Assembly: GCA_009602735.1 (NCBI GenBank)
Contig: WELA01004268.1
Location: 1,260,363-1,324,362, forward strand
Length of the DNA: 64,000 nt
Origin: Mesotaenium endlicherianum
Lineage: Eukaryota; Streptophyta; Zygnematophyceae; Zygnematales; Mesotaeniaceae
Direction: 5' to 3'
This document shows, piece by piece, positions 55,758-64,000 of this stretch (position 1 is its first letter; every line of letters begins with the position of its first letter). The translations under genes were made by a program, and so were the position numbers. The notes under the pieces were generated by a model, which was given only the letters and a program-made list of their open reading frames with translations, ran no database searches and was not told the DNA's origin.

Positions 55758-58700
55758 ATGCAGGAAGATACTGGAGTGAGGAGAAGGGAATGGGTGCGCG
55801 TGGCTTGCGGAGCCGGCTTTGCTGCTGACAGGCCAACTGCTGCTCTTCGCATCCTGAGGGAGGTGCCACATGTGCAATACCTGGTGCTAGAATGTCTGGC
55901 CGAGCGCACGTTGGCTGCCCGCTACAAAGATGCCCTCTCTGGCGGCACAGGGTATGACCCTCGTGGTATGGCTGCAAGCGCACCTACGAGCCTCTCCAAA
56001 GATTGTTTCAGTAAATATGAACTACTTTGCATTTGCAGCCTCATGCACTTGCTGGGCATGGACATATCCTGAAATGAAGACAACGAGCGTTCACGCGTAT
56101 GCAGCCACACAACACATGAACGGCGAGACCATCTTGTGCAGCCTTGTGCAATAAAACCTGATGCGTATAGATGGAACAAGATGCAAGCAAGAAAAAAGCA
56201 CCCCCCCCTCCCCCTCCCCCTCCCCCTTCCCCCCTTGCCCCCNNNNNNNNNNNNNNNNNNNNNNNNNNNNNNNNNNNNNNNNNNNNNNNNNNNNNNNNNN
56301 NNNNNNNNNNNNNNNNNNNNNNNNNNNNNNNNNNNNNNNNNNNNNNNNNNNNNNNNNNNNNNNNNNNNNNNNNNNNNNNNNNNNNNNNNNNNNNNNNNNN
56401 NNNNNNNNNNNNNNNNNNNNNNNNNNNNNNNNNNNNNNNNNNNNNNNNNNNNNNNNNNNNNNNNNNNNNNNNNNNNNNNNNNNNNNNNNNNNNNNNNNNN
56501 NNNNNNNNNNNNNNNNNNNNNNNNNNNNNNNNNNNNNNNNNNNNNNNNNNNNNNNNNNNNNNNNNNNNNNNNNNNNNNNNNNNNNNNNNNNNNNNNNNNN
56601 NNNNNNNNNNNNNNNNNNNNNNNNNNNNNNNNNNNNNNNNNNNNNNNNNNNNNNNNNNNNNNNNNNNNNNNNNNNNNNNNNNNNNNNNNNNNNNNNNNNN
56701 NNNNNNNNNNNNNNNNNNNNNNNNNNNNNNNNNNNNNNNNNNNNNNNNNNNNNNNNNNNNNNNNNNNNNNNNNNNNNNNNNNNNNNNNNNNNNNNNNNNN
56801 NNNNNNNNNNNNNNNNNNNNNNNNNNNNNNNNNNNNNNNNNNNNNNNNNNNNNNNNNNNNNNNNNNNNNNNNNNNNNNNNNNNNNNNNNNNNNNNNNNNN
56901 NNNNNNNNNNNNNNNNNNNNNNNNNNNNNNNNNNNNNNNNNNNNNNNNNNNNNNNNNNNNNNNNNNNNNNNNNNNNNNNNNNNNNNNNNNNNNNNNNNNN
57001 NNNNNNNNNNNNNNNNNNNNNNNNNNNNNNCTCCCCCTTCCCCCCTTGCCCCCTGCTTCGTCCTCTATAAGTGGCCCCAGCACCTGATAGGGCTTGCCAG
57101 TGTACGTGGCCTGCACTTGGTGTAGGTAACTCTGCTGGTTTTGCGTGTGCACATATACATGTGCACTGTTTGTGTGAGCTTATTGTATACGGCGTAGGCT
57201 TATCAGCCTGTTAAACTGTCGGCATCTCACGCAAATGTCGTCACGACTTTCGAGTGTTTGGTCTTACAAGTGCACAGTGTTGCCGAGCAGTTGGGGAGTG
57301 GATGCGGGTGCTGCTCCCCTCCGCCCTCCAGCTGGGCGTGTGCATCCTCACCAACATGGGTGCCGGTAAAGCCCCAGACCCCCTCTCCCTTCTGTTCGCT
57401 CACACAGACACGTGCGCGCGGAGCACGGAGCACGGAGTCACGTCCATGTGTGTCTGGCCTAGCAGCGTACTACGGCCGGTCACTTAGCTCCAGCTTGCTG
57501 CTGAATGCCAAGTGGTGGGAGCTCCCAGTGTTGAGGTTGACAACTGGAGAGCCTGTGCACGCCGATAAAAGAAGTTGGTGGATTTTTCATGACAGACGGC
57601 CCGCGTGCGCATTCTAGAGGCAGGCCTGTGGGGGAAACACATGGCTCCCATCCTTTGTCTTCCCCTCCGCCTCCATTTGCAACCACACACGCGTACTCAT
57701 ACACGTGTGGTGCACATGCACTCTCAAGAGTCCCCATGTTCTTTGCCATCCACATGTGTGGCGTGGCGTGCTCAGTTGTCGGGGAGAGGACGGGCTGGCA
57801 TTCCACAGGGAGGCTTGATAACCTGAAGGCAGTCCAAGACGCGAGGGGGGGCTCTCTTGCTCTTGCCTCCTCTCTGCTGCAATGCGACCGGCTATGTTTG
57901 CCTGCCTCTTACGCCAGCTGGAGCTCAATGCTCCCAAATACGCATCCTTGCAGATGCCATGTGGGAGGGGGTGGAGCTCCGAACGCTCATGGCAAGGCCC
58001 AGGTTCCAGGAAGACGGTGTGAGCGCGTGCTTATTGCCTGCCTTTGCCTGCCTGGCCTGCGGAGAGTGTGCAGTGGACAGCGAGGGGGCCAAAGCACAGG
58101 TGGAGCGGGCGGCTGCCTCCATGGGGCTGTCAGTCCGCGTGGCTGCTGTGGCTGAGCTCATGCCTGCTCCTCCTCCTCCAGCAGCAGCAGCAGCAGCACG
58201 GGCGGCGGCAGCGGAAGCAGCAGGTGCACCGTCACGCCCATCTCGTCAGCTGCATGAGTAAATGCTGGGACTGCATGCACTGAGTCGGCCATGGCCGCAC
58301 AGGATGGCGCCGTCTGGCAGAGCACGGGCCTCATGACCCGAGCGGGTCAGTCCGCCAACCGCGTCGTTTTCTCTGATGACAGAGTGCTCTCCCCTCTCTC
58401 TCATGCAATTTTGCAGTGGGCGAGTGCCAGCTGGGCAGGGGCCTGTGGGGCGTACTTGTTTATATGGCTGTCTGTGCCTTACTGCTGCTGCTGCTGCTGC
58501 TGCTGTTGCTGCAGAAGGAGGAGGAGGAAGAGGGAACCCTGGTGGGGGGGGCGAGTGCGGAGTCAACGAGCCCCTCGTGAGTGTGCACGCACCCCCACAG
58601 ATAGAGCGTTGCCGCTGACACTATAATCCCGTCCGCTCTGCACATCACTTCCACATGTCCGCTGCGTTGGCCCAGGCCACCAGTTTGTCTTCCACCGCTG

Positions 58701-61700
58701 CATGACCGCCAGGTGGAAAGGCAAAGCGCCCTCTCGTGCTCGGGCATTTGACAGGGAGGAGTGTCTGCGGTTGGGCCTCTGCGGGCGGCAGGGCCACAGC
58801 ACGTACCTGGGAGCGCAGCCCATAGTGGAGGCGCTGAGGTCGGTTGCCGGCAGGCCAGATGTCGTCGTCACGTCGCGAGTGGCCGACGCAGCACTCTTTC
58901 TGGCCCCTATGGTTGGTCGCCTCCCGCTGCCCCAGCCACCTGTCTCGTTGCTCCCGCCCTGCTCTCCTGCTACCTGGCGCTGCGGTGTGGCCCGCTCTCT
59001 CTCGTGGCACACGTCGCAGTTGCTCCCGGACACTTCACTGCCACAGCAATGGAAGTTTGTTCAACTTGCATCCTGCCTGCGGGAGAACTACGGCTGCTGT
59101 GCATTTACCGTGCACGAGCAAGCTTGCCGTGCTTTGTGGCGCTGGGAGCCCCACCCCACGTAAGATGGGGAGTGCCGCTGGCTTTTGTGGAGACCCCTTT
59201 GACCCCTTTGGCCCCCTTGACCCCCTTGACCCCTATAGGCCCCTTGACCTCTTTGCGCATGTCCACACTGCTCTGAGGCGCCATCGTGTGCACAAGAGCA
59301 GCAGCAGCAGAGATACCGGGAGGGCGAGGAAGACAGGGGATGGGCTCTTGGCTCATGAGGCTGGGGTGGGGGCGGGGGTGGGTTTGCCGGTGCGGGGAGC
59401 AAGCAGGTGTATGAGCTGGGGTGGGGCTGGAGGGACTACGAGATGCTGGCACGTGGCGCTCTGGCGGGGCACCTGCTGGAGTGTGGGGCGCAGCTGACTG
59501 GCGGTTACTTTGCTCATCCTGGTCCGTCCATCTCTTCCTTGTCCCTCCCACTTCCCCCCCTTTGGCTTGTGCTACTGCCTCTGTTTGTGAGCCAGTACGC
59601 CCCAGGACATCGGCCAATCCCTTCTCTCATTTATCTCACACCCTGGCATGCATCCATGCGTGCTTTTTTGTGGTGACTGGTGTGTGTCTTACATGCTGTC
59701 TCATCGTGCTAAAACCGCCGCCCTGGCTTGGAGCTTGCTGTCCTACTACTGGGAAGGCCGGGGGGGGCGGGGAGGGGACGGGAAGGCGGGGGCGTGGGGG
59801 GAGATTTTATCGTCCTCTGAAATGTTCTGCATCTCTGCTGTCCCGGCATGCCTCTGTTTACTCTCCCGTATCTGAATCATGTGGAGCAACAGGAGCCAAC
59901 ACCAGTTGGAGGGTGGATACAGAGCGGAGATGAGACTGAGTGTGTCTTCTGGCAGTCTAGGACCTCCTTGTGGCATCAAAGTTTCAGTGTGGTTATCCTT
60001 CGACAAAGCCTCAGTGGAAGATAAGAGTACTTATTTGCTCTCAGGCCTGCGCACATGTCAGAATGAAACGGAGTTCATCATACTTGTCCAGGCTTTTGTG
60101 AAAACACCTCCCTCTCGCAGTTTCTAAGAGCAACGTGTGGGTGAAGACCTTCACAAAGCCGAGTGAAGAAAAGCTGAACTCCATCCTTGTCGTTCACGAG
60201 TTCTTTCTCCCCCTCTGCACTCTATCCATCTCGCGTGCATATCTCTGGGACTGGTGTGCGTTGTTCTCTCTTCTGGGAGCCATGCTGCAGCTGACGAACA
60301 TCGCAGCCTGTCGCTCGAGGAGCTGCTGGCCGTCGGCCTGCCATACGCGGATGTCACCTGGAGGGGCCAGGTGGCAGTCGGCAAGGCAAAGAGCAGCAGG
60401 GGCGTGCTCTCGGAGGCCACGTGTGCGCAACAGCTGGCATACGAGATTGGCGACCCTGCCTGCTACATCACGCCCGACGTTGTGCGTGTTCCCCTTGCGC
60501 TTGCGCCCCTGCATCGTTCTCGTCGTGGCTTTAGAAGAACGATGCCCGGGGGAAAAGTTAGGAAAAGGCCAAGGGCTGGCAGGGACGCAGGAGGGCATGC
60601 CAGGTGCACCCGCCCTCTAGGTGATGCTTATATGCAGCGTCAAGTGATGAATGCCACTTGTTGACGCTGGGCGTGAAGACGTCTCGTGCGCGTTCCTGCT
60701 GCTGCTTCAATTGAAGAAATGTGGAGATAGAGGCTTGAAGTTGTTCGTCAACTTTCTCTCCGGGCAATGGACGTGCCTCTTTGGTCGTGAAATCACCATG
60801 CATTATAGATGAACACACACGCGCCGCATGCGCACGTGCACGCATGCGCGCACACAGACACACACACACACACAAGTACAAATGCACGTACAGACACATA
60901 CACACACAAACATGCAGACACAGGCGCGTGCATACACGCACACATATATGCACTGCAGCCCTGGCATGCGCGCTCACTGGGACTCGGCTCTTTCCACTCG
61001 GAGATGGGGTGCGGCAGGCCCTGGACGTGCGGCACGTGCGCTTCACGGCCCTCAGTGAGCACCGCGTGCTGGTGGAGGGGGTGCACCCCACAGCTGGCAG
61101 CCCTTGGCCGCCCCACCTTCTACGCCTCTCTGCCTCTGTACTCCCGCTCCTCCTTTCCTGCTGCTGCTGGGACCCTGTTTCAGTGCCTCTTCTTCTGTTG
61201 CTTCTGATACCCACTTTGATCAACTTTGCCTTGCTGCGCACTTGAAGTGCAGGTGCTCCCCTGCACACTCAAATCAGGGCCTTCTGTGACAAGGGTCAGG
61301 AGACCAAACCCTAACCTTAACTGCGGCAGCACCACTTGCGCATATGGGTACACCAGCAGGCGCAGGAAAAGTGTAAAAAAGGCAGGGGCCCCTGGCGCAA
61401 GTGCAATCCGGTTGCCACCTCTGCCTGCCTGCCCTGCCTGCCAGTGTGAAGAAGCCTGACCTTGCACGTGCCGCGTGGCAGCATGCAGGCTGGCGCGGGT
61501 GGGGCGAAATATCGTACGGAGGCGCCGCATGTGCCGCACGAGCTGCCCTGGCTGACGGCCTGGTGAGCAGTGTCCACCATGCTCCCCCTTTGTGTGGCTT
61601 TCACACGCATGCATCAATGGGGGGCGCTCGCACAGTGCACCCCTGGAAAGGACCAGAGGGGCACCTTTCAGCTCTCGGCTCTCCCCTGTGCTGAGCAAAT

Positions 61701-64000
61701 GGGTGCCAGCGTGACGAGAAGTGGGAGCACCACCATAGTGAGCTGAGAGCGAGCAGCGGGTGCGCTGCCTTTCCAACCCACTGCCTGCAGCTGGCAGGCC
61801 TCAAGAAGGAAAAGAAGGTGAGGGAGGGAGTGAGAGTGCATCTCATCTCTCGCCTCTTGCTGGCGCCGGGATGAGAATCGGGATCAGGACCAGGACCTAT
61901 GGCCTTTCCCAGAAGAAGATGCAACTCGGGCATGAGTGGGTCGATGGCTGGCAAGGTGTTGGGTGAAGGGCTGTGGGGTCCTCCAGCTGCTAGTGGCTGT
62001 TGGTGGCTAGGTACGCGTGCTCTTGTATTGCCAGCTCAGCAGGGCCACCTTCGCAGATGGCAGGTGCCAGGTGCCAGGTGCCAGCACAGCAAGGGCACAC
62101 GGGGCATGTCTCTCTGGCGAATTCTCATGGATGTACTGCTTCTTGCACGTGCAGCCCCCCTTGCCGAGCTTGCGTGCTTGCATACGTTGCTGCCGTGTGT
62201 GGGCAATGATTGCCGGATGCAACGGGGCGCAGGTCAGGGCGTGGCTGGAGGAGGCACATCCGGTGGCGAGTGCGCGCGTGCTGGCCTCCCTGGTTGGCAT
62301 AGACAGCCTCTGGCCCCGGCCGGTGACGCCTTCATTTGACGACAGGTGGCAGGCGGGCGGGGGGGTGGACGACTCCGAAGTGAGGCTGCACATGGAGGGC
62401 GTGTTTGAGCTGGAGGAGGAGGCGCGCGCTCTGTGCAGCTGCGTGGAGGCGCTCTACACCAACGGCCCCGCTGGCGGAGGCGCCATCAGGCAGACCTGCT
62501 CTCCTGGCCTGCCTGCCTGCATGCATACCTGCCTGCCTATATGCCACTTGACTTGCCGCCTGCGTTGCCAGCCAGCCCACCTTTCCGAGCTTGATCCTCC
62601 ACCCCTGCCCCGCTCCACCAGCCTCCCGTCGTAAATACTCATCCTCTGGTGCGAAGGTGCCGGGCCCGACACTTGAGCGCATGCGCTGCTGCTGCTGCTG
62701 TCTTTTGGCTTTTCTTTGGTGGACATGTAAGTGACTGTGCTGACTTTGCTGACTTGGCATGGAAGTGCAAGAGGGGTGCAAGTGTGCTCGATGGGCTAAC
62801 AGTCGCTGCCGTGCTTGATGTGCACTGCAGAGTGGGGAGCAGCTCCGAAGTTGCTCTCACCAAGAGCTTGGTGAGTGTGCTTACGCCATCTCATCACCTG
62901 CCCTCCCCTGTGAGAGCAGGCCTGCATTTCCTCCCCAAGGCTCGGCTCTGGAGACCCATTGCCCAGACTCTCACTTATTACTGCCTGCCTGTCTCAGCAG
63001 CCTTGTGCACCAAATGCACATATCCCCCCCCCCCCCCTCTCTCTCTGGCTATGCCCCATCACAAACGTCAAGAAAAGAGGCCAAGCGGTGCTCACATGTG
63101 TTATAACAGGACGCATTCATTGTTGCACTAGCATACTTCTACTGCTGCCAGTGCTACCACCAGCGTATGTGCCCCCTTAGTGGGCTGCGGCGCAGTTAGC
63201 CAGTCCACCTGCCCCTGGACCTTGTCGTGAGTTTGCACGTCCATATTTGGTCCTTGTAGTGCCCACGTGCTCCCTTTCAAACGTCGCAGGTTCCACGAGA
63301 AGCCGTCAAGTGGTTAGTGAGCTTGTCAGATTCTACGCCACTGACATCCCCTGAAGCGCGAGGGCGAGGGCAAGCCAGAGGCAGGCCCCCAGACGCCACC
63401 ACCGCGAGCTGCCACATGCCCAACTTTGCAAAGCCGTGGCGAGATCCAGAACCACCGGTGCGACACTCAGTGGCCCTCCTGCCGGCACCTGGCACTCCCG
63501 TGCCTTTGTACTCGGTAGCGCATGGACGCGCTGGAGATAAGGGCGACTGCGTCAACATCAGCCTCATACCCTTCGCACCTGAGATGCTCGGCCAGCTTGT
63601 GGCGGTTGTCACCAGGGAGTGGGTGCACAACTTGTTCAGTAAGCTGCTTTGGGGTACTCATGAAAACCTTGCAAGCGTGCACAGATTCCATGATGTGCGC
63701 AAAACGGGACATAGTGGACGCAGCCACCAGGTAGTAAAATCAGCAATGTCCTACAGAGAGAGCATAGTCCCATTGAGGCGTCCTGAGAGTGAGGGTGCTG
63801 CCGAGGTACATATTCCTCCTGGGCATCATGGTGGTGAGGCTGTCAACATTAGGCAGCTCTCGGTTAATGTATACATCCTGGAGGGCGTGAAGGCCCTTAA
63901 CATCGTCGTCAACAGCGTGCTGGATGGAGGGGTGACTCTCTCCAGGCGCCTTGACCGGCATGGGAAGACTCTTTCGGACCTCTTGCTGTCACAAAAGGTG
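55758..64000 (+). CDS. AtuA-like (DUF1446) family protein, spliced, incomplete at the window end
   Basis: Host gene, start ATG 55758 (in-frame alternative 55644). Supported exons: 55758-55965 (VACGAGFAADRPTAALRIL, LVLECLAERT, GTGYDPR), 57291-57365 (GVCILTNMGAG), 58074-58223 (EGAKAQVERAAASMGLSVRV), about 58792-58911 (TYLGAQPIVEAL, DVVVTSRVADAALFLAPM), 59407-59521 (LAGHLLECGAQLTGGYF), 60307-60481 (QQLAYEIGDPACYITPDV), 61018-61080, 61489-61562 (GEISYGGAACAARAALA), 62233-62489 (VEALYTNGPAGGGAIR), 62831-62870, 63290-63638 (HGRAGDKGDCVNISLI) and about 63744-63997 (LEGVKALNIVV). These follow the family order: AtuA core, then the C-terminal AtuA-like domain. AtuA is named for acyclic terpene (citronellol/geraniol) utilisation in Pseudomonas; its reaction is not established, so none is claimed. 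One or more short exons (near 58.3-58.6, 59.6-60.2 and 61.1-61.4 kb) remain unplaced. The last exon ends at a GT at 63998. Confidence 0.88.
56196..56242 (+). repeat. C-rich low-complexity tract at the left edge of the assembly gap
   Basis: CCCCCCCTCCCCCTCCCCCT-type repeat running into the N run; it resumes at 57031-57053. The gap was probably caused by this tract. Confidence 0.85.
56243..57030. other. Assembly gap (788 N)
   Basis: Unknown bases in the first intron of the AtuA-like gene. Frames drawn through it are meaningless. Its true length is unknown. Confidence 0.98.
58160..58530. repeat. Trinucleotide runs (AGC/CTG)
   Basis: GCAGCAGCAGCAGCAGCA-type run near 58180-58200, inside or just beyond an AtuA exon (coding for Ala), and an intronic CTGCTGCTGCTGCTGCTG run near 58483-58508. 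Confidence 0.7.
59188..59250 (+). repeat. Short tandem repeat CCCCTTTGA/CCCCCTTGA
   Basis: Six or so imperfect 9-bp units in an intron of the AtuA-like gene. Confidence 0.7.
60808..60955 (+). repeat. CA-rich microsatellite
   Basis: Imperfect (CA)n/(CACG)n tract, including ACACACACACACAC at about 60860. Intronic in the AtuA-like gene. Confidence 0.85.
62490..62830 (+). other. Probable GC-AG intron in the AtuA-like gene
   Basis: The conserved NGPAGGGAIR end of one exon stops at ATCAG (62489). The next exon starts after GCACTGCAG (62830) and continues in phase (R + VGSSSEVALTKSL). No GT is close to the donor, which reads CAG|GCAGAC. Confidence 0.6.

Noticed and set aside
56091-57152. Open frames of 300-350 codons on both strands
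   Set aside because: They run through 788 unknown bases; the frame is an artefact of the N run.
57857-58016. Stretch DAMWEGVELRTLMARPRFQEDG between good-looking splice sites
   Set aside because: It lies between two AtuA exons that join directly in phase and in family order, so it is more likely intronic; it could be an alternative exon.
58392-58560. Possible AtuA exon starting after TTTTGCAG (VGECQLGRG...)
   Set aside because: It soon turns into poly-Leu/poly-Glu from CTG and GAG repeats and matches no family block.
60781-61245. Overlapping frames rich in His/Thr (plus strand) and Cys/Val (minus strand)
   Set aside because: Products of the CA-rich microsatellite; only 61018-61080 is supported as AtuA coding.

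Overview
The window looks like a piece of a repeat-rich streptophyte genome (charophyte alga or land-plant lineage; a Chara-like alga would fit, but that is a guess). Reasons: chromodomain Ty3/gypsy elements with plant-type tRNA-Met primer sites, spliced host genes with many short exons and GT-AG introns, and a fragment resembling an exon of MEX1, the plastid maltose exporter of plants. Nothing bacterial was seen (no operons, rRNA, tRNA or CRISPR). LAYOUT: about 1-47.7 kb is a nest of transposable elements; about 50.3-64 kb holds two host genes in divergent orientation. THE NEST: nearly every layer can be delimited because its target-site duplication (TSD) is visible and perfect. The oldest layer is a minus-strand gypsy pol relic (E), split into 1-925 and 32610-34911. 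Into its integrase went LTR element D (926-32609, TSD TCCAA). Into D went the non-autonomous LTR element B (2443-17456, TSD CTCTC), and into the left LTR of B went gypsy element A (3577-12396, TSD GCAAA), the best preserved copy. D was also hit by a hAT-type DNA transposon (17752-28868, 8-bp TSD CCCGTAAG) that carries the MEX1-like exon and was itself hit by gypsy element C (20525-28120, TSD CACTC). A solo LTR (32812-33559, TSD CTCAT) sits in E. On the right, gypsy element H (35722-47321, TSD CCAGA) lies inside an LTR of another family (G), and H contains a solo G-type LTR (37967-38718, TSD CCAGC) and a copia-like solo LTR (42685-43187, TSD ACCTC). A, C and H are one family: gag, protease, reverse transcriptase, RNase H, integrase, chromodomain, then an extra long ORF of unknown function ('ORF3') before the 3' LTR. 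B shares LTR ends, primer site and an LTR core motif with them and is probably their non-autonomous partner. All of these are fossils; A is the least damaged. HOST GENES: on the minus strand, 54464-50353, eight exons with matching phases encode a protein of about 549 residues with an arginine-rich presequence-like N-terminus and two RanBP2-type zinc fingers, probably an organellar RNA-related protein. On the plus strand, from about 55.7 kb to beyond the window end, at least twelve recognisable exons encode an AtuA-like (DUF1446) protein; an assembly gap (56243-57030) lies in its first intron. The two genes are divergent, with about 1.2 kb between them. They have no evident functional link. The most unusual material is the ORF3 module: conserved, without a recognised homologue, and twice found as an inverted piece inside another element flanked by long direct duplications.
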